Part shown: in pieces, positions 15,401 through 28,500 of the stretch | Layout: each line of letters opens with the position of its first letter | Position numbering within the stretch: the stretch's first letter is position 1 | Assembly: GCF_963422355.1 (NCBI RefSeq) | Contig: NC_085098.1 | Span: 6,150,765-6,214,764 of the forward strand | Origin: Corticium candelabrum | Taxonomy: Eukaryota > Porifera > Homoscleromorpha > Homosclerophorida > Plakinidae | Direction of reading: 5' to 3' | Length of the DNA stretch: 64,000 nt | Program-made: the position numbers and the translations under genes | Notes under the pieces: model-generated | What the model saw: only the letters and a program-made list of their open reading frames with translations | What the model was told of the DNA's origin: nothing | The model's database searches: none

Positions 15401-17955
15401 TACAGCAATAGCACAAACAAGAAACGGACTGCAAACATTTTTGCTCACACAGACAGTGGCCAACTTCAACAACTCCAGAGCAAACTGTTAAGACATCACA
15501 AACGAGATAAACCATATGCAGTGTGACCATATATAAGTATAATTCCTACGAGTTTGTAATCATGAGTCCAACAACCGACCACAGATGTTATCAAAGGGTC
15601 TTCTCCAAATAATCTATAAAGTATTCACATGTAGAGCAATGCATTGTCACACCACAGTTGTTACTTCATTGCTGTATGTCTGGTGGCATGTGGCAAAACC
15701 GTTTCAGGTTGAGGCTGGAGTAATTTGGGAAGAACATTACCATACAAAAATGAAATGTCATCACCTCTCCGTATCTAAACAATTTAAAATATTCTGCTCC
15801 ATTGTAACTTACAGCTCAAACGTAAATGCTGCTCACAATTGCGCAAGCAAGATGGAGCAGTTCCACTGTGATGTCCATCCGCAATTGTCTGTCTATCTCT
15901 CGATCCTATGTTGACCAATAAATGTAATCAATAAAAATAGACTAGATCTATTAATTATCACTTAACAGTTTGATTAAATGCATTTCTTAGAGCATGCAAC
16001 ACTTAACACAATACAACACAACATATTGTATGCAACAAGTTTCAGCTCTGTGCAAACTGTAAACAATTCTCACTAAATCTGATGGATAAGCGATCACTTC
16101 ATTGAAGCTCACTGTTGCAACTGGTAGCTTTACCAACTCCCAACCTTGATCATGTTTAAACAATCGTGTTGCCTTGTAAATTACATCTGTGACAAGCTGT
16201 TTCGCAATCATCTCAATACTACTCTTCTCAACAGAACAACCAGAATCGAGTGCCAGAAATGGTGCAGAGTTCATAACATCATCCATTATGTTGCTTGCGA
16301 CAGAAATAGCTTCAGCTCGACGACAAGCTGCATGCCTTTGAGCCCTACAACAAACACTAATACTATGTAAACAGCTAATAAGTTCACACTTACACAACAG
16401 CATCAATAGGTGGAAAGAGATGATACAATTTGCCCATAAAATGAAGACCCTTCTCAATTAAAATGTTCCTAAAAAGTATTCAGTTTTCAAAACAAAAGTG
16501 ATTAAGAAATTAACAATACCTACCTGTGAGAAGAACACAGTGACAATATCCCATACTCAATCAGTGCTCTTGAAATCCTATGGTCTCTTGCTCCAAATAC
16601 TAATAAAAATAATATTTTATAATGCTGTAAAACAGTCTACAACCATGCAATTTAAGTTTTTAGTAGCAAGAAGCACATGCTGATGTTTCTATTATTATTA
16701 CTGAACTACAAGTACATCGTCAAGATATCTTAATTAATTCAAACTAAACAGAAGATAGCCTGATGACAATAATTGAATAAGGTCATAAAATTAAATTGAG
16801 CACTCTTAATAAACCTTAACTCCAAGAATGACCGTCAAACAAACCCTCAATCGATAACCTGAGCAGATGCAATTGAACAACTAGCACTAATATTTTTAAT
16901 AAGTACAGTTTATCAAAATGCCTTCTTATTACTGCAGTTTGATTTCACAGCAATACATTTCATTGACTGCAGACCAAGTTTCATGTTTTCTGTCTGCGTG
17001 TGATTAGAAATAGACACACCAAGAAATTATTTACATCACCCAACAAAAGTTTTCACAACAGCATATAATTAACTAACAAACCAAGTATCTTACATGGTCC
17101 AAATAAGTTTGCAAGAAAAGAAGTCATCATTTCCATGGGACTCACACCAGTCTCAACACCTACGGTTATCAGTTCTAACAACGACCTGAGCATTTCAGGT
17201 GAATTTGATGACAGATATCCTAACCACAAAAGCAAAACCATGTACTAAACAAAGTCCAATAATGGTACGTAAGTTTTATTCTTTTAAGAAAACACACCTT
17301 CAGTTGAATATGAGACAAGGATATCAAATGGGTTACCCAATAGATTGATGGCCAACTGCAGTCCTGTGTCATTCTCGTGAGCAGCAAGTAACACAAAACA
17401 CAATTCTATGATTTTGTTTGGAAGATCAGATTTGGTGCCTGTGATGGACATCCACTACATCAAAGAGCAAATGTTCAAACCAATTTAGAACAAATGTTCA
17501 AACCAATTTAATGCAAAGTATTGATGAGCAAATGGTACCTTCTCACAACAAGCAATAAACAGAGAAAGCAATTGAGATACCACATCGTGTTGTCTGTGCT
17601 CCTTTCCTAATGACTGCTTTAGAATCATTAGATACAAATGCTATAGACTGCATAGTACAGCAGACACATCTCACCTCAAAACAGTTGAGAATATACAATA
17701 AGCAATGTAATGGCTTTGTGCTAGATAATTCACAGCTATTGAAAATGGTCATTAAACTAGCAATTCAACACATCGCAGTTAGAAAATCAGAACGATATGT
17801 ATGTTGCTGGAAGTATCCATACCTGATGGCACTATCCAAGTGTTCTAGATAAGTTGAAATACTTTCAAATCCATGATGTTTTGCATACATGTAGATCTTA
17901 GCAACATAACATAAATTTGCACCATCTGTATATGTGTGTGTGTGTGTGCGTGCAT

Positions 17956-18011
<56 letters not shown>

Positions 18012-18024
18012 ACACACACACGCA

Positions 18025-18056
<32 letters not shown>

Positions 18057-18077
18057 TGCACACACACGCACGCACAT

Positions 18078-18142
<65 letters not shown>

Positions 18143-20198
18143 TACCCACATGAAGCTGTGCATCATTCAGATCCTACAAAGAAAATGTCTTTGATAGCGT
18201 GCAGTAGAGTCTACTAGACTATCAATAACATTCTATTATCTCACCTGCTGATTTTGTCTAGATGAAGGCATGTTCTGTAGCCTTAGAATGAGAGGTTGTC
18301 TGGCAGATGGTCGTGGAGCAAAATGAAGAGAGCAGTTGCTTAACATAGAACGGAGCTCAGAAACCATTTTTGAAACAAACGTGCTGACCAAAGAGAGCAA
18401 TGTGTTATATTAATCATAACGTCATTGCATTAAATAACAAATATAATATATGTATATATACCCGACTGGGCTAAGAATGACAGAAGTCTCCTGACTGACG
18501 GTTTCTAATCCAGGAAGAACACAGGTAACCAAATGAGAAATGACAGCAACACGTATTCTGTAAACAGCAATTCAATATCTCAGCAACATGCAAACCAATG
18601 CACAAATAATCAATTTGACATAATATATGATTTCATTGGATTTACCAGTAGGCATGTTAGTCATTCTTACTTGCATTGTTGAGCAACAAAAGTGCTCAAC
18701 ATTATAATTCAATGGGTTGCGGTATACATGTATAAATATATGTATAATTGTCTCGATTAATTAAGAGATATAGCAAAGAAACAACTGCCTCCACTTTATT
18801 TTGTTGACAGACAGAACACGGACAAACAGATTAGTACAAACGTGCACATCTGTCAGCAGGCAAGCGAGACACAAAGGCAACCAAACTATTTTAGAAAGCA
18901 CAAATTACAATAAATTTAGTAATGCCTTCAAATTAATAAATCGATCTGTATCACATTCTATGATGCGATCACACAAATAGAAGCAAAATAGTAATACTGT
19001 TATAATCCTGACCTGTCTATTCTGTTTGCAGCATCATAAATATGTTTAAGAGCCATTAAAACCCTTTGTTGAATTCCAGCAGGGCAGTTCGCAGATGAGA
19101 ATGTAAGCGTTAGAATATCAATAAGCTTCAACCAGAGACGAGGTCTGGACGACATTTCTGTAGTGATATTGGTCATCCCAACAGTAATAGTAGCCATCTA
19201 CAATGAGAATACATAATAACTATTATTAACACAAAAGAGTAGTAGCAATGTGGAAAATAACAGTAGGACATAGGACAATGTCCCCCAAACATGCTGTTTG
19301 TCCGACCAAATACTGCACCAGTGTTGGGACATGTTTGGACAAAACATCCATCAGTACGCATATATGATAGTGTAAACCTTGTCTCTTAGGACGTGATGGC
19401 CTTTCCAATGATGTAACTGTAAACTTAGGTGCCTCCTAGCATGCTTTATCCAGAGAAAACTGAAGCTGCCTTTAATTTAACACCATTTCTCCCTTGGAAG
19501 TTGGTTGGTAAAACTACATGCAAAATGGCTGCAGTAGGGGAGGCACTTGGTTATACATGCAACACCATAGAAGAATGTCCTACCTAGGCTCAGTCTGTCG
19601 GAGCCAAAATAATTCCCTATTTTCCACACTGAGTAGTCAGCAATATTAATAGAGAAGAACTTAATGTTAAATGAAGATATCAGACAACACATTTGATCAC
19701 ATAGATACCAGCCATACCCATGTCAGTCAACATATGCATCCCTAGATAACTTGTAGGTAATTTTCTTGTATTTCTTAGATAATAAAAAATTGTTGATTTA
19801 TTTTTTATTGATTCGTTGATACTGTAATAACCTATCCATTCTTCATTCATAAACAACCAGGCAGACACCATGACTTGTTGCAGCACGTGCACGCACCTGT
19901 CTTTGACACTCTTGTTCAACTCCCAAAGACTCGCAACCCAAGAGAACGATTTCCAGCGGATTGATACGAAACCAATCCCTTCAAAGAGCAACGCAACAAT
20001 AAAATAAAAAATTACAGAGACACACAATACGAGCTGGTCATGCGAGCACTTTTCTTGGGCATCTCTGGAGTAGGGCGAGTGAGAAAGCTTTTGCAACGAC
20101 CAGAAAAAGTCATTCCAAGTCAGACAAACGTCCACCTTCGCAAAAAGTTAAAAAATAAAACACAAGTTAGGAATTCAAAAGTCTCGCACCTTCGCCAT
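9950..20198 (-). CDS. large unrecognised multi-exon protein with C-terminal membrane anchor
   Basis: About thirty short exons run through 10 kb. Exact N-terminal exons: 20190-20198 (MAK), 20026-20135, 19897-19978, 19013-19197, 18462-18557, 18245-18383, 18146-18173 and 17823-17925. The last exon is 9950-10058. Sample segments are [92 protein letters not shown] and [17 protein letters not shown]. Exon ends stay in phase wherever I checked, except 17823-17925 to the exon near 17537-17600, where one edge is unresolved. The leucine-rich helical character suggests an alpha-solenoid for much of the N-terminal half (inference). The final exon encodes a hydrophobic stretch, [17 protein letters not shown], then stop, which is a tail-anchor layout. 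I do not recognise the family. It could in principle be two adjacent genes, but no internal stop or start cluster was seen. Confidence 0.7.
12246..12402. repeat. compound (CA)n microsatellite
   Basis: A CA array with GGACAC and CACGCG interruptions lies in an intron of the large minus-strand gene, so it is TG in the transcript. It produces long spurious open frames on both strands. Confidence 0.97.
17932..18141. repeat. palindromic TG/CA microsatellite
   Basis: A short (TG)n run reaches the palindrome tgcatgca near 17951 and turns into about 180 bp of (CA)n. The junction is self-complementary and can fold into a hairpin. It fills the intron between exons 18146-18173 and 17823-17925. Confidence 0.95.
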
Positions 20199-20317
20199 TC
20201 TGATAGTGTGTGTACAGTAGAAGACACGCCCACGTAGCTTAAGCTAAATCCCGTATAACTGGCGCAATTTACACTTGCGTGTAGCACCAGACAGCAGAGT
20301 ATTCAGTAGTCGATATA
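20199..20317. promoter_or_regulatory. compact bidirectional promoter
   Basis: Only 119 bp separate the start codon of the large minus-strand gene (20198) from the centrin start (20318). The interval must serve both genes or hold very short 5' UTRs. No TATA box is evident. Confidence 0.65.
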
Positions 20318-21937
20318 ATGGTGAGAGAAATTTGTAATAAATACGTTTGACACATCAAACTTGGACGGACAAGGCTGGCAACGTTGTGGATGTCGAATTG
20401 TTATACTATTCGCATTTCTAGGCCTCGTCGTACAAGAAAAGCGCCCACTTGGCCGCATCACGACGAAAAACAGGTACTCTATTGATGTCGACTGGCTAAA
20501 ATAATGATGAACGTCTCTGTGTTCATATGCCAATTTTGTCATTCCTGTTACTATGGCAGCGAAGAATCCTGAACTAACGGAGGAACAGAGGCAAGAAATT
20601 CGAGAGGCGTTTGACCTATTTGATACTGAAGGCACTGGCGTTATCGACGCCAAAGAGCTGAAGGTTGTAGCTTGGTATATATTGACAATTTGAACTTAAT
20701 ATTTTTATTTATGTTGTAGCATTTAAATTAAATTTAATTGTTTTTGTATTGATGCATCACAACTATTTAGTCCGAGACTGTCTTGCATTCATTCTGGTAC
20801 CTGGAATGCTTTATCGAAGGAAGAGTTTGTTTGATTTGTATCAATACTAGAGATTTCATACATATATTGAGATGAGGGAACGATTGGATTTGTGGGTACA
20901 GTACTGTAGGAATGTATTAGAAGTGGCAACTAGAGGTGTTACGTTTGCATCACTGTGTCCTGCATAGCTGTTACTGAAAGAACGGGATTGTTCTTGACTT
21001 GCCTCATTTATCAAATTTGCTTTTCATAATAGAGGTCGTTGCAATTTGTTTGTATTGCAAATGTTGTCAAAGCATTATCTTTAAACTTTAGTTTGGATAG
21101 ATAAAATTAGTATTGATAATGTATTGTTATGTGTTTTAATGGTGTATGTATCAATGAGGTTTTTAGATTATGATGTAGTCACTGAGTCATGTGTACACGC
21201 TTCTCTTTAGGTTGCCATGAGAGCACTTGGATTCGAGCCGAAGAAGGAGGAAATAAAAAAGATGATTGCTGAAGTAGACAGAGAAGGAAAAGGCAATTGG
21301 AAAGAGTGTTAGAAATAGTTAAAGCCAAATTATTGCAACTTGTTACTTTATATTATAGGATCAATAGATTTCAATGATTTTCTACATCTGATGACATCAA
21401 AGATGGTAAACACAATACTGGAGTTTTTTTGACTTGTGTGAATTGTTATTGACAGGCAGAAAAAGACCCAAAAGAGGAAATACTGAAGGCATTCCGTTTG
21501 TTTGATGATGACCAGACGGTGAGAAGCAACTGTACACGTCACATTAAACTTAATATATTTTATTCGGCTACACATGTGCATGTACTAGTATTGAATACTT
21601 TACTGAAAATATACTTCTTTGATTCCTTCCATCCATGGATGTTTTGGGGTCTTCTTGTTGTCAATGTTGATTGCTGCCTGACGTTTGTTAATTTAGGGGA
21701 AAATATCGTTCAAGAATCTAAAGAGAGTTGCAAAGGAACTGGGTGAGAACTTGACTGATGAAGAATTGCAGGTGACCGAATTCTCATCAAAGATTTGGTT
21801 ATAGGCTAGTAGAATACCTTGATTTCTCTTGTTCATTGCTTGTGTAGGAAATGATTGATGAGGCTGACAGAGATGGAGATGGTGAAATCAGTGAGCAGGA
21901 ATTTCTGCGTATTATGAAGAAGACAAGTCTCTACTAG
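20318..21937 (+). CDS. centrin (EF-hand centriole protein)
   Basis: Eight exons: 20318-20320, 20422-20473, 20560-20663, 21211-21292, 21359-21405, 21456-21518, 21697-21771 and 21848-21937. Together they give 516 nt and 171 aa, almost the length of human centrin-2. The product begins [20 protein letters not shown] and ends in [12 protein letters not shown], a near-exact centrin-1/2 tail. EF-hand loops are [36 protein letters not shown] and [12 protein letters not shown]. Centrins are calcium-binding proteins of centrioles and basal bodies, and also act in nucleotide-excision repair with XPC. Exon 1 is just the ATG. Intron 4 starts GC rather than GT (21293-21294), the only choice that keeps frame into GSIDFNDF. 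It is CETN1/2-type; orthology to one vertebrate paralogue is not claimed. Confidence 0.96.
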
Positions 21938-22536
21938 AGACGCATGACCTTGTACATGAGTTGACTTTAGCTTTAACTGACTGCTAACAGTGAAGGAGGT
22001 GTCCGCATTTTGTCATTAATATAACCATAATACAAACGCGTTTGATGTGTTTAAACTTTATCATACAATTGTGACAATCAGGCATCACAGAAACAGAACG
22101 ACTAGACTAGAAATCATTATGGTTGCATTTGTCATGTCAGTATAGTCTAGGACTTTCTGATAGTTACACTCTTATCAAACACAACACAGCATACAGTACT
22201 ATAGTTCACTACCCACAGACCTGTTGTGTACATGGAATTAGCTCACTAAGCAGCAAGTACAGTTATTAGTTAAACACAAAACTCACAGCTCATCAACACA
22301 CTGTTACATACAAAACAAGGACACTTCAAATTCAATCAACAATGGCTTCAATTCCTCTTTCTGTATTGCACTCAAAATGACACCAACAAATATAGAAGAA
22401 AATAATGGGTAGCACAGCAATCTAGATTAAGATATTATAATGCTTCATATAACACTGCAGGCAAAGTATGGTAAGAAGCAATATAAACATAACAGTTGTA
22501 GGCAATCATCGGATCACAGACTGCAGCTTACAATCC
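21938..22536. other. convergent 3' spacer between centrin and PCM1
   Basis: This stretch holds the 3' UTRs of both convergent genes. I see no repeat or further exon. Confidence 0.5.
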
Positions 22537-25500
22537 TCAGTCTCCTTCATTCGGAGTTTCTTCTTCGGCGGTTGGCTCTGGCAGTTTGTCGTCATCTCCA
22601 ACAAGCTCTGAACAACAGGATGAGCAGGTATGTATGTAATCATCAATCAACCTCATATCAACTTCATTGTCACAAACAACTAAACGTTTGCAGTCTATTA
22701 CCCATTCCATAACCAACCATTGTCAAGGTAGTATACAAGCGTCATTAAGCTGTACTGTACGTTAGTTATCATTCATGAAACACACCTGGCTGAGACTCCA
22801 CTTCCTTTATTACTGCACTGATACCTTCATGTTCTGCTTGCTCAGCAGCATATTTCTCTACAGTCTGTAACAGTGGCATTAAGTGAAGATTGACAAGGAT
22901 GAGAATGTAATAATTAAGTTAGTATGGTTTATGCACTGAAAGTAGGCTTACTTCTTCAGCTGTTTGTTCAACAGCGTGCAGAACTGTTGTAGTTGAAGAA
23001 GCATCACTGCTAACTGAAACCTCTTCTCTAGATTCCAGTACGCCACTGTTGTCACCTACTATTGAAACGGGTTCTTGGCCACTAACAGTAACATCACTGT
23101 GTCCGTTTCCTGTTCCTTCATGGTGACCTCTGTCTTCTCCGAGTGTGTTAATATCATTGGCAACAAGGTCAGAAAATGCAATCTCTACAATCTCAACTGG
23201 CTCTACAGTTGCTGTCGACTCGTGAGTCTCATCTCTGGTAGTTATGACTCCGACTTCACTTTCCTGAAATACAATCAATAGTTCCATGCAAACACTGAAA
23301 AATTACCCGAACAAACTCTGACCATAACTGGTTGTCCCTCAGGGGTGGAAGATGCAGAGTCTTGCCTAAATAACAACCAAAGTACTGTCTCACAACCTAA
23401 AGAGATGTCTATGCATACCGTGGAATGGGAACTACGCACCTGGATGGAAAGTTACAAGAAACAGCCAAGGCATCATCTCTAGCCTATAGCAAAAACAGCA
23501 GGAGGTGAAAGAGACACAGATTGAACTCACATCCACAAGAACATACTCCCCACTCAAAGTCATCCTCAAAGTTAAGATTGCATGAGATGAAAGCATGCAG
23601 CACAAGCAGAGCTACTCCCAAACCATAACCACACCTTGCCTAAATCTTCTTCCTCCTGTTGAAGTTGTCTATGTGGAGTAGGATCTTCTGATTGAGGTAA
23701 CATACCTGATTCCTTTCCACCACCATCTGAATTACACAAATCAGAAGAATGTTGGTGTGAACACAAGCTCTAGTAAACTCCATAAACACAAACAGGTTTA
23801 AATGATTAGTTGACCAACTTTAGCTTATTATACTATCCTTAGTTGAAACAGCCAATTAGGTTGCCAATCAACTTGATTGAAGGATGCACACACAAATCTA
23901 AGAAATTCCTAATTTTAGGTCTTACCTGAAAATGTGAAGTCATCAGGTGATGGCTCTCTCTCCACCGGCTGTGGATGGGAAAGATCTGGTAGACTAGAAT
24001 CTGATTCTTCCTTCTCATTCTGTGGTAATCATACAATCACATCAGTAAAAACAGTACTAGAGTATAAAAGGCAAAGTGCACGAGTCATTGACACCCCTAC
24101 TGATTGGTAGATAATGACATTAAAACTGCCAAAACCTGACCCCATGAACTGATAGACATTGTGATATACTGTGTTAGACAATTAATCAAGAAATCACTAC
24201 AGAATTATCACATCACATCACAAATGCAATGCAAACATCCAATTGAACAGATACACCTCCCTACTGTCCATATTGTGCACTAAAACATGTGCATGTTCCA
24301 ATGCATGCACAATGAAATCAAAGCAAACTGCATGCACATATAGTTTTCTAGCAAAGATGATGTTACCTACCTCATCAGCACTGGCCAATTTTGGCCTCCT
24401 GTATAAGCACAAAATGATACATTTCGTTATTGATGCAACTGGTTACAAATGTCCTACTGCCTGATTTCTTGCATCAACCTCAGAAAAGCCATTTCATTGA
24501 ACAAGACCTCGCTTAATTCCACCAACAACTCCTCACCACATTCACTCATTCTATCACAATAATAAAATATTCTAGGATGCTCACAGCGACAAACAGCAAG
24601 AGGGACACAACAAGTGTCAAGAAAAACACACTTTTGTCCAGTAAACTTCGCAAGGGATTTCTGGATGCTTGTTCCAAATTGACTTACATATGATTGTGAA
24701 GATCCCTAAATACAACATCACTTAAAGACAATCAGCAACAAAAAAGACAACCAAACAACCTCCTTCTCTTCTTTGTCTTGCATTAGAGTCAGCACAAGGG
24801 CTTGGATGTAAGCCAGTAGCTGAGGGGTACAAACTTCATCCATACGATCTTTCAGAACTGGAATGACTTCCTAACAAATACACAACACATCAACAATTAA
24901 AAGAAGACAAAAATACAAAAGATATAAAGCTGGCACAAGTCAATGGACATTGTAGCTATTGATCTAAATCTGTAATGTATTACACATGGCAAACAAAATA
25001 ACAAGAAAGAGAGACACATCAGGTTACTCTTTATGGCTGTCTCATACAACACACATTACAAACTAACTGTTATAATTGACTTGATTTGATGGTCCAGTGA
25101 CTGTGTATCAATCTGTGGAATCTTGATATTACACAACCAATTAGACTGATTGCTGTGTAATGATTTGAGTTTATTCATACCTCAACATCACTGTCATTGT
25201 CAATAGAAAGACCAGAAGGGATGCCACCCTTTGTTGATTTTGACATCACCTGCTTGGATTGACGGAAAGGCTAAACAGACAACCAAAGTGAAACAATGGA
25301 CAACCTACTATAGTCCAACTACTAACATAACATAAATAAAGGTAAAACCAGCAAAACGAGGTATGTAATATGAGATATTATTGTTCTTGGTGTTCATGTT
25401 CTAGAGATCTATCTTACTCAATTTACAGATCAACAGATTCTGACAGAGAAAAACACTAATTAAACAATGACCACAACAACAAATTTAAAAACAAGAATAT

Positions 25501-28500
25501 AAAATACGACAAAAAGGACAATCTAAGTCATTTAGCAATCCTGGAACTCATTCTACCTGTTGGTAACGAATCACTGAATCTCCTAAAGTGTCTTTAGCAA
25601 AAGGATGTTCGTCAGGTGACTGAGGAGTTGTTAGAGAACTTGCACTCTCAGCTTTTTCTTGGTAGTCATAAACTTCAGGTGAACAAGCATTGAGAGCTAG
25701 CGCCAGAACTCCACTTTCCTGATACCTCTGAAAACAAGGCAATGGCATAAACAAAGGCAGTTATGCCCAATTTGACAACATATAGGGACCGTTGGTTGGC
25801 CAACTAATTAATCAATTAGTTAACAAAGATCAAGTTTCAGATAAAATATTTACAGATCTCTGATCCTGTACATTTCTATGTGTTGATTGTTGTACCTTTG
25901 CTCTTGCAGCAGCTGCAGCAACTGCTTCTTCTTCTTCTTCTTCTTCTTCGTCTTGATCTTGCTCATTAGCATTCTCACTTGGGGTGTGTTCAGATGCAGA
26001 AGCAGATGCCAGCCATGGTTGAAAGTACTAAACAGGAATCAAGAAGTGTACCACATCAAAATTGACTGCTACAAGGCATGGCAATGAACTTAAGATGGAT
26101 ACCGAGTCAAGAATGTTAGCCTCAACTGTGGAGAATTGATGATCGGAGTTAGCTGTAAGATAACGAGTCACAAGGTCCTGGATAGCATAGAGTGCACGTT
26201 GCCTTAGATAGTCTGATGACAGTAACTGCAACTCTCTAAACAACTCAATCTACAAAATCCAAGCCAAGTTACTGTACTATCATCAATATAATGCATTAAC
26301 AACAATGAGCACAACCAACTCAAGTAACACTAGATCATACCAAGAAGTGTGGTCTTGACTCATTCTGTGAAATCAATGCAGCAACTTCAGCATAAATGGA
26401 CTCTCTTAAAGCCTCAAATAAAGAGTAGTCACTCTCTTCAACTCCTCCATCACCAGGTACACTAGACTGAGCTGATGACAATGACAGTGTGTCTACCATC
26501 TTACTCACACTCACTATGGCATCATTAGAGCTTCCCTTAGATTTCCCTTTCACTTCATTAAGAGCCGCTTTTCTTGCCTTCCTAGCTAATGACCTTCCAA
26601 CATCATTAGACTTCATGAACTTTCTGGCTGTCAAGGAAGCTACAGCTGTAGCTTTAGTTTGACCATCGTCATAGTTCACACCAACATCAAGAGAGCTAGT
26701 TGAGCTGTGAATATCATCACCTACAACTGGTTTCTCATTTCCTAATGTAACATTGTCTAGTGCCACATCAACGGTATATGTTCCATTTGACTTCACTTCA
26801 TCTTCCATACCAGTAGGATAAACAGTTTGTGTTGTGCTTGGAAGTTCTTGTGATAAAGTTGAAGGAAAGGCTCCTGGAAGACCACGAGATTGACCACTGA
26901 CATTGCCAACTGGATGTAAATACCCTGGATAAAACCCGGGATTGTAGTGACCAGCATATGGATTACCCCATGGACTATATGTACACATAGGGTTGAACCA
27001 CGGAAAATGAAAAGGAGAGTAAGGGTGAGCCAATGGAGTCATGGGAGGCGGCATGTTGACAGTTTCAGTTACTCCGCTAGTTTCTTCCCCAGCATCTCTC
27101 TGTTTCAGACTGTACAGATGACTCAGTTCTAGTTGAAGTCGTGTGACTTCCTGTTGCTGCTGATTGAATAGCACACTTGATTCTTGAAGACGTCGCATAT
27201 ATTCCTGAACATACCAGCGAGGTCTGGACCCACTATCTTGTATGAGCTGTGACAATGCAAGCTGTTCTCTCAAAAGATTGTTGCAAAGTGTTGTGTTCTG
27301 AAGTAGCTGCTGGTGGAGCTTTTGGCAACGATGCTCCCATTCAATATCTTCCTCTTGTTGTCTACTCATTGCAGGTTGGTCTGAATGTAAGACTGAAGCA
27401 TCCGCTGTTGGTCTGGGTAGTTTAGAAGGAGTTTCCTTGTCAGGGAAGATTACGCTTGGCCAAGCAGCACTATAACCTCCACTTGTGCCAAATAAACCAG
27501 TACCTCCAGACTCTGAAACTAAAGGGTCACATTAGTTGAACAAGTATACACCAATATGGTAACAAACAAATATAGAGACAAGCACACACATAACTTGAAC
27601 AACAAGAAGACACCAAACAACAAAAGACATGCGCGATCTAACAAAGAGGTTAATCCCCAAACAGTGAACCTCTTGGCTCTTCCTTCAATACAGGTGATTT
27701 GTGCTCTACGAGTCGTTTCTTCTTCTTCCCAGGTAGGTATTGCTGATCATCAGGCCATTGGCGAACTCTTCTTGATCGACCCACATTCACTTGGTGACGA
27801 GCCAGACCAGGAAAAGATTCAGAATCTACACAAAACAGAACACCACCACTTACAGAAATGTCATGATTAGACAAGTGGCTTAAGACTAGGTATACACCAC
27901 ACACTTTATGCCACTTCTCAAACATACCCAAAAAACAACAATAAATAATAAGCAGCAACTATCTGTGTGGCAGAATTAGCAGAATCCTATTTCACCAGTC
28001 CCCTTTCTCTAAAACAGCTAGGGTGGCCCCCTTCCCATCCAATTAACCACACCCTACCAGTAATCCAACCCGTAGCAAGCTATGTTGTTGGTTGGTTGTT
28101 TTCTGTTTTCTTGGTTGTTTTCTGAAAGATGTAGTTTAACCCCACATGTGTTTAATAGTAGACAAATATTGGAAGTTGAGAAGCACACACTGGCAAACTG
28201 TACTCTAAACATACATTACTCTCCCTAGATAAGACAAGTTTGTTGTTGTGTCTGTGACTGGACATCTTGTCATCTGTTCATAATCTTACTGTCTCCTTGT
28301 ATGATCTTTCCTTGTCTGTCTGACTGCTTGTTTGTGTAATGTCTGACTGCCTGTTTGGGTAACAACAGAAGCCTGTGATGAAGTCATAAACACATTGCTG
28401 ATTACACCAAGAAGTCATAAACATATTGTTGATTCCACACACTCTGATGGCTACTGTGACAAATGAAGCAGCACTTCAATGTTGTCTATCTGTCCCTATG

